DNA from: Microlunatus endophyticus
GTDB taxonomy: Bacteria; Actinomycetota; Actinomycetes; Propionibacteriales; Propionibacteriaceae
DNA: 64,000 nucleotides
Assembly: GCF_014646195.1 (NCBI RefSeq)
Contig: NZ_BMMZ01000007.1
Span: 166,589 to 230,588 of the forward strand
Direction of reading: 5' to 3'
The translations under genes and the position numbers were made by a program. The stretch's first letter is position 1; each line of letters opens with the position of its first letter. Under the pieces are notes generated by a model, which worked only from the letters and a program-made list of their open reading frames with translations, had not been told where the DNA came from and did no database searches. Below, in pieces: positions 44,191 through 52,644 of this stretch.

Positions 44191-44247
44191 ACGAACTGGT
44201 GCCGGATCGACGAACTGGTGCTGGATCGACGAACTGGTGCGGGAAGC
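44191..44247. repeat. three tandem 19-bp repeats
   Basis: Units start at 44191, 44210 and 44229 with consensus ACGAACTGGTGCYGGATCG. The first two differ at one base, and the third diverges near its end (GGGAAGC). The array lies just downstream of the aminotransferase gene's stop on its strand. Confidence 0.85.
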
Positions 44248-44307
44248 AGGCAACCCGCGGCGGAACGCGTTGTAGTGAAGCGGCGGACGAGCTGGGGGAA
44301 GCGACGG

Positions 44308-45213
44308 TCAGAGCGAGCGTTCGACCAGGCGCTTCAGCAGTTCCTGTGTCAGCTCGTGATCGTGGTCCAGCGGATTGCCGTCCAACTCGACGACCGCCGA
44401 GATCTGCTGTCCGCTGGACACCATCCACAGACCATCGGCCGCGGTCAGCTCGTGCTGTTCGACGTAGCGATAGTCGGTCGCGTAGCCCATCGACTCGATG
44501 ATCCCGAAGAGCGCGTGCTGGGTGGTGCCGACCAGGATGCCCTGATCGGTCCGCGGTGTGACGAACGTGTCGCCGGACTTGAGGATGACGGTCGAGTTCG
44601 GCCCCTCGAGAACGTATCCGTCAGAGCTGATGAAGATCACCTCGTTGGCCCCGCGGCGCTTGGCCTCGCGGATCACGGCGCGGTTGACGGCGTAGGAGAG
44701 GGTCTTGGCGCCCTGTAGCAGCCACGGCGAGGTCTGAGCGACGTCGTGCCGGTAGCCGCGATCCAGGGTGACGACCTTGACGCCGCTCTGCTGACGCGCG
44801 GTGTAGTCGTCGCCGACGAAGGCCAGCGCCCACGCCGTCGGCTCCTCGACCCCCTCGATGCCGCGGGTGACGATCAGCTTCACCATGAAGAACGGCACCT
44901 GTTCGTGCTCCCGGGCGGCCAGCCGGACGCCTTGCTCGATCACGTCCAGATCGAGCTCGGGCAGGTCGAGCAGCTTGGCCGAGCGGGCGAGCCGGCTCAG
45001 GTGTGGTTCCACCGCCTGGACCGTGCCGTGGGACACCCCGAACGCCTCGAAGATGCCGTCCCCGCGGGTCACTCCGAGGTCGGTGACGTTGATTTGCGGC
45101 TGGTCGGGATCGGCGAGCCGCAACCGGTCACCGGACTGTTCGACCGTGGAACGCTCGGCGCCCGCAGGCAGCTTGATCGCCGGATCGATGATCACCAGGA
45201 CGGGTTTGGTCAC
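44308..45213 (-). CDS. class IV aminotransferase / aminodeoxychorismate lyase-like
   Basis: A 301-residue fold-type IV PLP enzyme. Features are NVTDLGVTRGDGIFEAFGV at the start of the active-site region, LLQGAKTLSYAVNRAVIREAK holding the PLP Lys, and SDGYVLEGPNSTVIL with the family Glu. The GDGIFE and EGPNS motifs resemble PabC (4-amino-4-deoxychorismate lyase, folate synthesis) and branched-chain aminotransferases. PabC is favoured by length and because actinobacteria often encode it alone. No partner gene is adjacent, although a pabA/trpG-type gene lies about 6.7 kb away. Confidence 0.8.
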   Translation of the reverse strand: MTKPVLVIIDPAIKLPAGAERSTVEQSGDRLRLADPDQPQINVTDLGVTRGDGIFEAFGVSHGTVQAVEPHLSRLARSAKLLDLPELDLDVIEQGVRLAAREHEQVPFFMVKLIVTRGIEGVEEPTAWALAFVGDDYTARQQSGVKVVTLDRGYRHDVAQTSPWLLQGAKTLSYAVNRAVIREAKRRGANEVIFISSDGYVLEGPNSTVILKSGDTFVTPRTDQGILVGTTQHALFGIIESMGYATDYRYVEQHELTAADGLWMVSSGQQISAVVELDGNPLDHDHELTQELLKRLVERSL

Positions 45214-45278
45214 GCGGCGATTGAATCACGGTCCGGTCGTGTTGTCAGCATCGGTCCCGGTGACCGGGTGCACCGCGA

Positions 45279-46715
45279 TCAGGGCTTGACGGTGATGGTC
45301 ACTCCGGCAGCGGACGACGTGCTGATCCCGTTGCCGACGGTGAAGGTGAATTTGTCCTTGCCGTGGAAGTTCTTGTTCGGCGTGTAGATCGCGGTGCTGC
45401 CCGACCGGGTGACCTTGCCGTGCTCCGGCTGCTTCTTGATCTTGAAGGCCAGCGCGGTCGGATCCTTCGGCACGCCCTTCGGGGTCGGGGTCTTGGTGCC
45501 CGACAGTTTGATCTTGACCTTCTTGTTCTCGGTGGTGCTGGCCGACTTTGCCGTGGCCTTGGGCTTCGCGCCCTGGACGACGTCGAACAGGTGCTCGATC
45601 TTGGACCCGAAATACGGTCCCCACATGTTGTACTTGGGGATCTTGTACGTGCTGCGCTGGGCGGCGGTGACGGTGTAGCTGAAGGAATTCACCGAGATCT
45701 GGGTTCCGGTGCCCTTGCTCGCGTTGAAGTTGTAGAACCACGGGCCGCCTGAGGCGCCGGCCGTCAGGTTGCTCTTGACAACCTGATCATGGCTGCCGTT
45801 GGGATCGTCGGTCGCGCTGCTGTTGCCCTTGCCCGAGCCGTTGGCGTCGGCATTGATCGCGTTGCCGGCCGAATAGTCCAGCACCTTGCCGTTGTACGGC
45901 GACAGCTGCGGATAGCCGAAGTTGACGACCCGCTTGTGCCGCCCGAGGTTGAATCCCAGGCCCTGGCTGCCCTGGGCGTTGGCGACCAGCGAACCCTTGT
46001 GCGGGCCGTTGATCTGGCCGCCGACAATCGCCATGCCGACGTCGTAGTTGAAGTTGGCGGCCTTCACCCAGTGCACCGACGCGCGCAGCTTGACCGCCGG
46101 GTATTCGCCGTACGGCGCCGGATTCTTGGCGGTGCCCTTGAATCCGGGGACGAAGATCCAGTGGGTCACATATTTGCCCGGGGTCTTCTGGTCGGCGTCG
46201 TTGATGCAGTGCCCGGCAGTGATCACGACTGCCTTGTTGTTGGCCGGCGCAACGCTGGCCGAGCAGGCATAGTTGCCGGCACCAGGGCGGCCCTTCGGCA
46301 CGACGAAGAACACCTTTCCGGTGGTCTTGACGACTTTGCCGCCCTTGGTCCACTTGCCGCCGGTCTTGGTCGCGGTCGTGCTGGATGCGGCCGCCGCCTT
46401 GATGATCCGCTGCTTGCCGGTCACCGCAGGGTCGTCCTTGCCGGTGCCGGCGGTCCGATGGATGGTCGGCTTCTTCGCCGCGGCTGCGGGCTTGGAGCGC
46501 TGCACCGCCGTGATGTCCTTGGCCGCGCGCATGTTGCTGAAGTTGTTCCTGGTCCAGTAGTCGACCATGCTCGTCTCGGCAGCGGTCACCGGTGCGATCG
46601 GATCCGCCGGAACGGGGATCCGGATCGGATCGGCGTGTCCGATCTGGGCAGTGAGCGCGGTAACGGCGGTGGCCACCAGGCTGCCGGCGAGGACGGCTGC
46701 GATCGTGCGCTTCAT
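45279..46715 (-). CDS. secreted trypsin-like serine protease with C-terminal cadherin-like domain
   Basis: A 478-residue exported protein. Sec signal peptide in the first 28 residues (MKRTIAAVLAGSLVATAVTA), a Lys/Ala-rich propeptide-like stretch to about 130, then a chymotrypsin-fold domain with His169 (VITAGHCIND), Asp225 (FNYDVGMAI) and Ser322 (LTAGASGGPW). The last 90 residues (PTPKGVPKDPTALAFKIKKQ; IYTPNKNFHGKDKFTFTV) form an Ig/cadherin-like module that may bind a surface. The basic linker and absence of a membrane anchor suggest release or cell-wall binding. Confidence 0.88.
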   Translation of the reverse strand: MKRTIAAVLAGSLVATAVTALTAQIGHADPIRIPVPADPIAPVTAAETSMVDYWTRNNFSNMRAAKDITAVQRSKPAAAAKKPTIHRTAGTGKDDPAVTGKQRIIKAAAASSTTATKTGGKWTKGGKVVKTTGKVFFVVPKGRPGAGNYACSASVAPANNKAVVITAGHCINDADQKTPGKYVTHWIFVPGFKGTAKNPAPYGEYPAVKLRASVHWVKAANFNYDVGMAIVGGQINGPHKGSLVANAQGSQGLGFNLGRHKRVVNFGYPQLSPYNGKVLDYSAGNAINADANGSGKGNSSATDDPNGSHDQVVKSNLTAGASGGPWFYNFNASKGTGTQISVNSFSYTVTAAQRSTYKIPKYNMWGPYFGSKIEHLFDVVQGAKPKATAKSASTTENKKVKIKLSGTKTPTPKGVPKDPTALAFKIKKQPEHGKVTRSGSTAIYTPNKNFHGKDKFTFTVGNGISTSSAAGVTITVKP

Positions 46716-46836
46716 CTGCTCTCCCTCGGCTGCCGACTCGTCATCAGGCCTGCACGCTAGCGAGCGTCACGGTCGATAGCAACCGAAGGCCCTTCCTCGG
46801 TGCGTCTGGTTGGTGAGCGGGTCTCGGTGCGTCCGG

Positions 46837-48165
46837 TCACATACCGGTGCGCATCCAGCCGCTGCCCCGGGCGCGTACGACCAGGGTCACCAGACGCGCC
46901 ACGATGTAGCCGCCGTAGGCGACCCACAACCACACCAGACCGGCGTCCAGACCGCGGACCAGCAGTGCCAGCGGTAGGTAGGCGACAACGGCGATCAGCC
47001 CGGCCAGCGCCAGGTACTTCCCGTCGCCGGCGCCGATCAGGACACCATCCAGGACGAACACCACCGCCGCCACCGGAGCGATACAGGCCACCACCAGCAA
47101 CACCCGGGCCAACAGCGCCTGTACGTGCGGGTCGGGGGAGAAGAGCTGGTCGTAGAGCGGCCGGGCGAAGGCCATGATCAGCCCGAAGGCCACGCCGCAG
47201 GCGACACCCCAGGCCATCATCCGGTCGGTCAGCCGTCGCACCATGGATACGTCGCCGGCGCCCAGGTAGCGCCCGATCACCGCCTGGGCGGCGATCGCGA
47301 TCGCATCCAGGGCGAAGGTGAGGAAGGTCCACAGACTGTTGGCGACCTGATGGGTCGCCAGCCCGACCGCGCCCAGCCCCGCTGCCACAACCGTCGTGAT
47401 CGTGATGCCGAGCTGCAGCGAGGCGGTCCGGAGCACCAGCCAGACGCCCGACCGGGCGGCGCTCAGCACGCCCCTCGGATGGAAACCGATCCGTACGCCA
47501 TTGCGGCGCGCACCCCGGATGACGACCGTGGCCAGCACGACCGCGCTCGCGGTCTGGGCGATCAGGCTGCCGGTCGCCGAACCGGCGATTCCCAGATGCA
47601 GGCCGTAGACCAGGGTGATGTTGAGGATGATGTTGAGCAGATTCGCGGTGATCGCGATGATCAACGGTGTCCTGGTGTCCTGCAGCCCGCGCAGCACCCC
47701 GGTGGCCGCCAGCATCAGCAGCACCGACGGCAACCCGCAGGCCGCGACCCGCAGATAGCTGGTGGCTGCGGCTGCGACCCCGGGGCCGGCCGCGTACAAG
47801 TTGATCACCGTCGGCAGCAGCACCTGCAGGACACCGCCGAGCACCGCACCGAGCAGCACCGCCAGCGCCATCCCGTCGATCCCGCCGGACAACGCGGCGC
47901 GCAGGTCACCGGCCCCGAGTCGGCGGGCGACCGTGCCGGTGGTGCCGTAGGCGAGGAAGATGCTCAATCCGGTCAGGATGCCGAGCAGGTTTCCGGCGAT
48001 CCCCAGGCCGGCCAGCTGGGTGGTGCCCAGATGGCCGATGATCGCGGAGTCGGCCAGCAGCAGCGCCGGTTCGGAAACCAGGGTCGCGAAGGCCGGCACG
48101 GCCAGCGCGAAAATCTCCCGGTCGATTCCCTTCGGCCGGGAGCCGGTCCGGCCCGAGCCGGGCAC
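46837..48165 (-). CDS. MATE family efflux transporter, DinF-like
   Basis: A 442-residue membrane protein with 12 predicted helices in two homologous halves. It opens REIFALAVPAFATLVSEPALL and carries LADSAIIGHLGTTQLAGLG, a DinF-branch signature, and GVLRGLQDTRTPLIIAI. It exports cationic drugs or small metabolites with Na+ or H+. The gene ends after ARGSGWMRTGM, and its start lies five bases from the stop of the SDR gene on the same strand, so they may be co-transcribed. Confidence 0.9.
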   Translation of the reverse strand: MPGSGRTGSRPKGIDREIFALAVPAFATLVSEPALLLADSAIIGHLGTTQLAGLGIAGNLLGILTGLSIFLAYGTTGTVARRLGAGDLRAALSGGIDGMALAVLLGAVLGGVLQVLLPTVINLYAAGPGVAAAATSYLRVAACGLPSVLLMLAATGVLRGLQDTRTPLIIAITANLLNIILNITLVYGLHLGIAGSATGSLIAQTASAVVLATVVIRGARRNGVRIGFHPRGVLSAARSGVWLVLRTASLQLGITITTVVAAGLGAVGLATHQVANSLWTFLTFALDAIAIAAQAVIGRYLGAGDVSMVRRLTDRMMAWGVACGVAFGLIMAFARPLYDQLFSPDPHVQALLARVLLVVACIAPVAAVVFVLDGVLIGAGDGKYLALAGLIAVVAYLPLALLVRGLDAGLVWLWVAYGGYIVARLVTLVVRARGSGWMRTGM

Positions 48166-48170
48166 CGGAC

Positions 48171-48938
48171 TCAGCGCGGGGCCATTCGGATCGCGCCGTC
48201 GAGCCGGATGGTCTCGCCGTTGAGCATCGGGTTGGCGATGATCGACTCCACCAGCTGGGCGTACTCCTCGGGTCGGCCCAGCCGGCTCGGATGTGGGACC
48301 TGGGTCGCCAGCGAGTCCTGGGCCTCCTGCGGTAGCCCGGCCATCATCGGCGTCTGGAAGATTCCGGGCGCGATCGACATCACTCTGATCTTGTGCTGGG
48401 CAAGATCACGAGCGATCGGCAGCGTCATCCCGACCACGCCGCCTTTGGATGCCGAATAGGCCGCCTGCCCGATCTGTCCGTCGTAGGCGGCGACCGAGGC
48501 GGTGTTGATGATCACGCCGCGTTCCTCGCCAACCGGCTCAAGCGTGATCATCCGTTCGGCCGCCAACCTGATCACGTTGAAGGTGCCGATCAGATTGACC
48601 GTGACGGTGCGCTGGAAAGCCTCGTACGGGAAGGGGCCCTTGCGGCCGACGACCCGGAAGACATCGGTGCCGATCCCGGCGCAGTTGATCACGAACCGCA
48701 ACGCTCCCAGGCCCAGCGCGGTGTCCAGTGCTGCTGAGACCTGCTCCTCGGAGGTGACGTCGGTGGGTACGAAGACGGCTTGATCGCCGATCTTGTCTGC
48801 CGCTTCGTCGCCGCGTGGGCCGGGCAGGTCGACCAGCACGACCTTGGCGCCGAGACTGGCCAGCCGGGTCGCTGTCGCATTGCCGAGACCGGACGCCCCT
48901 CCGGTCACGATGGCCACGGTGTCGGAGTTGATCTCCAT
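48171..48938 (-). CDS. SDR family, 3-hydroxyacyl-CoA dehydrogenase type 2-like
   Basis: A 255-residue short-chain dehydrogenase. [12 protein letters not shown] (TGxxxGxG), [10 protein letters not shown], catalytic Ser in [14 protein letters not shown] and Tyr/Lys in [31 protein letters not shown] resembles the human HSD17B10-type 3-hydroxyacyl-CoA dehydrogenases. It follows a thiolase gene by about 30 bp, so both probably act on beta-oxidation or short-chain acyl-CoA intermediates, oxidising 3-hydroxyacyl-CoA to the 3-keto form. Confidence 0.88.
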   Translation of the reverse strand: MEINSDTVAIVTGGASGLGNATATRLASLGAKVVLVDLPGPRGDEAADKIGDQAVFVPTDVTSEEQVSAALDTALGLGALRFVINCAGIGTDVFRVVGRKGPFPYEAFQRTVTVNLIGTFNVIRLAAERMITLEPVGEERGVIINTASVAAYDGQIGQAAYSASKGGVVGMTLPIARDLAQHKIRVMSIAPGIFQTPMMAGLPQEAQDSLATQVPHPSRLGRPEEYAQLVESIIANPMLNGETIRLDGAIRMAPR

Positions 48939-48971
48939 CGCTGTCCTCTCTAGACCCAGGATCAGTGCTCT

Positions 48972-50144
48972 TCAGCCCAACCGCTCGATGATCATGGCGT
49001 TGGCCATACCGCCACCTTCGCACATCGTCTGCAGACCGTAGCGGCCACCCGTCGCCTCGAGCTGGTTGACCAGGGTCGTCAGCAACTTCGTACCCGAGGC
49101 TCCGAGCGGGTGGCCGAGGGCGATCGCGCCGCCACGCGGATTGAGCTTGGCCGGGTCGGCTCCGAATTCCTGCAGCCAGATCAGCGGGACCGGCGCGAAG
49201 GCCTCGTTGACCTCGTAGGAGTCGATGTCGTCCAGGGTCAGTCCGCTGCGTTGCAGCAGCTTGTGGGTGGCCGGGATGATTCCGGTCAGCATGAAGAGCG
49301 GGTCGCTCCCGGTGACGGCGAAGGAATGGAACCGGGCGCGCGGGGTGAGGCCGAGAGCGTTCGCCTTCTCCTCGCTCATGATCAACGCCGCCGACGCGCC
49401 GTCGCTCAGCGGCGAGGAGTTGCCCGGCGTGATCGACCAGGTGATCTCCGGGAACCGCTCGTAGAGTGTCGGATCCTGGAAGGACGGCTTCAGTCCCGCC
49501 AACCTCTCGACCGTCGTCGAGGCACGGATCGTCTCGTCGGTGTCATGATCACCGATCGGCAGGATCTCGGTGCCGAAGGCGCCGGATGCGGTGGCGGCCG
49601 CGGCGCGCCGGTGGGACTCAGCCGAGTATTCGTCCAGCGTCTGCCGGTCAAGCTTCCACCGGGCGGCGATCAACTCCGCGCTGACGCCCTGGGGCACCAG
49701 CCCGTCGGGATAGCGGCCGTCCAAGGGCTCGTACGGATTCCTGCCGGCGAAGTTGGAGAACATCGGCACCCGGCTCATCGACTCGACACCGCAGGCGATG
49801 ACGACGTCGTAGGCCCCGGCGATCACGCCTTGGGCGGCGAAGTGGGCGGCCTGCTGGCTGGAACCGCACTGCCGGTCGATCGTGGTCGCAGGGATGGACT
49901 CCGGCAGGCCGGCGGCCAGGACCGCGTTGCGCCCGGTGTTGGCGGCCTGCTCACCCGACTGGCTGACGCAGCCGGCGATCACGTCGTCGATCAGTTCGGG
50001 GTCGAGGTCGCTGCGTTCCAGGAGTCCACGCAGGGTCGTGGCCAGCAGTTCGACGGGATGGATTCCGGACAGTGCGCCACCCGGCTTGCCCTTGCCGGAC
50101 GCGGTCCGGACCACGTCCACGATGACAGCGTTGCTCATGGTCAT
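48972..50144 (-). CDS. thiolase (acetyl-CoA C-acyltransferase)
   Basis: A 390-residue thiolase. Nucleophile Cys93 in DRQCGSSQQAAHFAA, His in NEAFAP and GHPLGASG, and second Cys in TMCEGGGMANAM. It cleaves 3-ketoacyl-CoA or condenses acyl-CoA, and with the SDR downstream makes a beta-oxidation pair. ATG at 50144 and at 50138 are both possible (MTMSNAV or MSNAV). A DnaA-box-like site lies 60 bp upstream of the start. Confidence 0.92.
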   Translation of the reverse strand: MTMSNAVIVDVVRTASGKGKPGGALSGIHPVELLATTLRGLLERSDLDPELIDDVIAGCVSQSGEQAANTGRNAVLAAGLPESIPATTIDRQCGSSQQAAHFAAQGVIAGAYDVVIACGVESMSRVPMFSNFAGRNPYEPLDGRYPDGLVPQGVSAELIAARWKLDRQTLDEYSAESHRRAAAATASGAFGTEILPIGDHDTDETIRASTTVERLAGLKPSFQDPTLYERFPEITWSITPGNSSPLSDGASAALIMSEEKANALGLTPRARFHSFAVTGSDPLFMLTGIIPATHKLLQRSGLTLDDIDSYEVNEAFAPVPLIWLQEFGADPAKLNPRGGAIALGHPLGASGTKLLTTLVNQLEATGGRYGLQTMCEGGGMANAMIIERLG

Positions 50145-50203
50145 GAACCTACGGCACCTCAGGGTGCCCCGACCACCGGGCGAGGTGGTTGGGAGCGCAA
50201 TGG

Positions 50204-50212
50204 TTATCCACA
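50204..50212. promoter_or_regulatory. DnaA box consensus
   Basis: TTATCCACA is an exact match to the high-affinity DnaA box. A second TTATCC follows at 50216. The pair lies in the gap between the thiolase start and the crgA stop. A single box is not an origin, but this gene block is usually close to oriC, so a DnaA-titrating or regulatory role is possible. Confidence 0.5.
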
Positions 50213-50253
50213 GGGTTATCCCCGGATGGGGAGAACTACAGCCGTGTAATTCG

Positions 50254-50928
50254 CTACTTCCAGAGCGTCGCGATGATGAACGCGCCGGCCATCCCGGCCA
50301 TCCCGATCAGGATGTTCCAGTTGCCGAGGGTGTTCATGAACGGCACCGAAGACCCGGCGATGTAGTAGACGATCAGCCACGCGACGCCGAGCAGGCCGAC
50401 GGTGATGAAGGTCGGCGGGACCCATCGCCGGGTGCCGATGGCGTACGGCGAGGTGGTCCGCGGCCGCAGCACCAGGTAGCCGATCGCCGCGACCAGGATC
50501 GCGCCGGCGCCGATCAGGATGTTCCACTTGCCGAGTCCGTGCTCGCCCGGGATCAGCTTGGGCGTGACGAAGTGGGCCACACCCCAGGCGGCACCGAGCA
50601 CGGCCAGCACGATCGCCGCCGGCAGCAGCCAGCGGCGGCCCTTCGGCTTGGATTCCTGCTCGATCCGGCGGGACACCCGCTTGGCCGTGGCGCTCGCCGT
50701 GCTCTTGCTGGTGGCGGTCTTGCTGGTGGTCTTGCTGGTGGCGGACTTCGCATCCGACGTCGCCGAACCGGACGTCGTGGAGTCGGTCTTGTCGGCCGCG
50801 GAGGTCGCCTTCTTCACGCTCGGCGTGCCGGTTCTCGCGGTCGACGACGGCGCCTTGGAGGCGGACTTCGCAGCCTCGACGCGCTTGCGCTTGTCGTCGA
50901 CGGACTTGCGGACTCTCGATTCAGGCAA
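50254..50928 (-). CDS. crgA: cell division protein CrgA, two CrgA units in one chain
   Basis: A 224-residue protein. The N-terminus MPESRVRKSVDDKRKR has the CrgA start, and a long Lys/Ser/Thr-rich cytoplasmic stretch follows (to about 95). Two similar 58-residue units come next: 98-155 (RRWLLPAAIV ... GLGKWNILIGAG) and 167-224 (RRWVPPTFIT ... TLGNWNILIGMAG). Each has two membrane helices around a WNILIG turn. Typical CrgA is about 90 residues with one unit. The start is TTG behind AGGAGAG. CrgA recruits and spaces septal proteins in actinobacteria. The divergent DUF881 gene is the expected neighbour. Confidence 0.85.
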   Translation of the reverse strand: MPESRVRKSVDDKRKRVEAAKSASKAPSSTARTGTPSVKKATSAADKTDSTTSGSATSDAKSATSKTTSKTATSKSTASATAKRVSRRIEQESKPKGRRWLLPAAIVLAVLGAAWGVAHFVTPKLIPGEHGLGKWNILIGAGAILVAAIGYLVLRPRTTSPYAIGTRRWVPPTFITVGLLGVAWLIVYYIAGSSVPFMNTLGNWNILIGMAGMAGAFIIATLWK

Positions 50929-51014
50929 CGATCTCTCCTAGCAGGGGCCTGACAGGTAGCGTAGTCAATCCCGGTTGCAGAGCCACATTTCCTGCCTTCG
51001 GAGCAGCCCCACAC

Positions 51015-51051
51015 ACAGCAAACCGGGCACAGCAAACCGGGCACAGCAAAA
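51015..51051. repeat. 14-bp tandem repeats in the leader of the DUF881 gene
   Basis: ACAGCAAACCGGGC occurs at 51015-51028 and 51029-51042, and its first eight bases recur at 51043-51050. The array ends in the AAAGGAG ribosome-binding site of the gene at 51060, so repeat number would alter the leader just before the Shine-Dalgarno sequence. Confidence 0.8.
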
Positions 51052-51059
51052 GGAGAGCC

Positions 51060-51860
51060 GTGGAACGGCCGGTCGTCGAAAGGGTACGGCGGGCGCTCGT
51101 CCGTGCCCGGGTCCGGCAGCGGCTGCGGAACCGGCGGCACCGCTCGGGGAGGGTCCTCACCGGCGTGGTCTGCCTGGCCGCCTCACTGATGATCACGGTC
51201 AGCGCCATCAACGCCCGCGGGATCGACCTGCGCCCGGCCCGCAACACGGATCTGGTGAGCCTGGTGCAGTCGGAGTCCAAACGGAACGCCCAGCTTGCCC
51301 AGCAGGTCACCGATCTGCGCTCCCAGGTCGATCAGTTGGCGGCCCAGCAGGGCGATTCCGGCCAGGATGCCGCGCTCGCGCAGCGGACCGAGCAGGCCGG
51401 GCTGCAGGCGGTGACCGGTCCGGCGGTCACGGTCACCCTGGACGATGCACCGTCCGACGTCGCCTCCGACGGCATCGATCCGGATCTGCTGGTGGTGCAT
51501 CAGCAGGACATCCAGGCGATCGTCAATCTGCTCTGGGAGGGCGGCGCGGAGGCGATGACGATCCAGGGCCAGCGGGTGATCTCGACCACCGGAATCAAGT
51601 GCGTCGGCAACACCGTGATCCTGCGTGGCATCCCGTACGCACCGCCGTACAGGATCAGGGCGATCGGCAACACCGCCCGCCTCCAGGCGACTCTGCAGAA
51701 TTCGTCCTTCGTGCAGATCTTCCAGCAGTACGTCCAGCGCTATCGGATGGGCTATTCGGTCCGTACGACCTCGCGGGCGAAGTTCTCCGCCTACACGGGC
51801 GCTCTGGACCTGCAGTACGCCCACGCCCCCGGCTTGCCGTCGGCATCGCCGACCCGCTGA
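51060..51860 (+). CDS. DUF881 membrane protein
   Basis: A 266-residue protein starting at GTG behind AAAGGAG. A basic N-terminus precedes one membrane helix (GVVCLAASLMITVSAINARG, about 35-54), a coiled-coil (SLVQSESKRNAQLAQQVTDL) and the DUF881 domain outside the membrane (VTVTLDDAP; DLLVVHQQDIQAIVNLLWEG; AIGNTARLQATLQNS). Members sit beside crgA in many actinobacteria and are presumed to act in the cell envelope or division. Function unproven. Confidence 0.88.
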   Translation: MERPVVERVRRALVRARVRQRLRNRRHRSGRVLTGVVCLAASLMITVSAINARGIDLRPARNTDLVSLVQSESKRNAQLAQQVTDLRSQVDQLAAQQGDSGQDAALAQRTEQAGLQAVTGPAVTVTLDDAPSDVASDGIDPDLLVVHQQDIQAIVNLLWEGGAEAMTIQGQRVISTTGIKCVGNTVILRGIPYAPPYRIRAIGNTARLQATLQNSSFVQIFQQYVQRYRMGYSVRTTSRAKFSAYTGALDLQYAHAPGLPSASPTR

Positions 51861-51890
51861 GCGTTAGGCGCCCCATGGAAGAATGACGCC

Positions 51891-52538
51891 GTGTCCGGAC
51901 GCCCGTTGCGCATTCTGATCGTCGACAACTACGACTCGTTCGTCTACAACCTGGCCCACTACCTGGCCCAGGTCGGCGCCGAGGTCGACGTCTGGCGCAA
52001 CGACGACGCCCGCTTCAGCGATCCCGACTACGCCGAGCCGTACGCCGGCATCCTGCTGTCGCCCGGTCCCGGCGTCCCGGAACAGGCCGGCGTCTGCGTC
52101 GACCTGATCGGCGACCAGGCGGGAAAGCGGCCGATCTTCGGAGTCTGCCTCGGACTGCAGGCGATCGGGGTCGCGTACGGAGGATTCGTCGGCCGGGCGC
52201 CGGAGATCCTGCACGGCAAGACCTCGCTGGTCCAGCACAACGACGTCGGCGTCTTCACCGGGCTGCCGTCGCCCTTCACCGCGACCCGCTATCACTCCTT
52301 GGCGATCAAGCCGGACTCGGTGCCGGATGATCTTGAGGTGACCGCCGTCACCGAGAGCGGCGTGATCATGGGCGTACGCCACCGGTCGCTCCCGGTCGAG
52401 GCGGTGCAGTTCCATCCGGAGTCGGTGATGACCGAACACGGCTACCAGCTGCTCGCCAACTGGCTGAAGATCTGCGGCGACGAGGATGCCCCGTCTCGTG
52501 CCGTCGGACTCGCGCCCCTGATGTCCGCGCGGTCCTGA
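51891..52538 (+). CDS. class I glutamine amidotransferase, anthranilate/aminodeoxychorismate synthase component II type
   Basis: A 215-residue glutaminase subunit. It begins ILIVDNYDSFVYNLAHYL. Nucleophile Cys86 lies in IFGVCLGLQAIG, and His/Glu in VQFHPESVMTEHG. It provides ammonia from glutamine to a chorismate-using synthase for tryptophan (TrpG) or folate (PabA). The two cannot be told apart here. The corresponding mycobacterial gene next to pknB is named trpG. GTG start. It is followed by an inverted repeat and the convergent sugar isomerase gene. Confidence 0.88.
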   Translation: MSGRPLRILIVDNYDSFVYNLAHYLAQVGAEVDVWRNDDARFSDPDYAEPYAGILLSPGPGVPEQAGVCVDLIGDQAGKRPIFGVCLGLQAIGVAYGGFVGRAPEILHGKTSLVQHNDVGVFTGLPSPFTATRYHSLAIKPDSVPDDLEVTAVTESGVIMGVRHRSLPVEAVQFHPESVMTEHGYQLLANWLKICGDEDAPSRAVGLAPLMSARS

Positions 52539-52549
52539 TCTCCCCCCAT

Positions 52550-52644
52550 CGCCGAGGGGTCACTTATTCCCTGATCTCTGCGGTGTGTTGTCGCGGTCGT
52601 TCGCGACACGCGGGATATTTCAGGGAATTACTGACTCCTCGGCG
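52550..52644. repeat. inverted pair of 25-bp repeats with an inner hairpin
   Basis: Copy 1 (52550-52574) begins CGCCGAGGGGTCAC and ends TTCCCTGA. Copy 2 (52620-52644) is its reverse complement at 22 of 25 positions. Between them TGTCGCG and CGCGACA form another stem with a six-base loop. The whole lies exactly between the stop codons of two convergent genes, so it could act as a two-way terminator. A third copy lies at 53618-53642. Confidence 0.75.

Larger units (their letters stand above)
43885..44307. other. non-coding stretch rich in tandem repeats
   Basis: About 420 bp between the ABC exporter promoter and the end of the aminotransferase gene. I see no credible gene: the open frames here are low-complexity and disagree with local codon use. 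It holds two separate tandem arrays (43941-43979 and 44191-44247). Between them are G/A- and C/T-rich segments such as GAACGGAAGCAAGG and CCTTGCTTCCC that could pair weakly. Confidence 0.6.

Noticed and set aside
44191..44247. CRISPR-like array
   Set aside because: Units are directly adjacent with no spacers, only three copies, and no cas genes in the window.
43859..44428. Possible 189-residue gene in the repeat-rich gap
   Set aside because: Translation is Pro/Arg/Ser-rich and crosses two tandem arrays and the 3' end of the aminotransferase gene. No ribosome-binding site.
50204..50222. Replication origin
   Set aside because: Only one exact DnaA box and one partial one, with no A/T-rich unwinding region and no dnaA or dnaN in the window.
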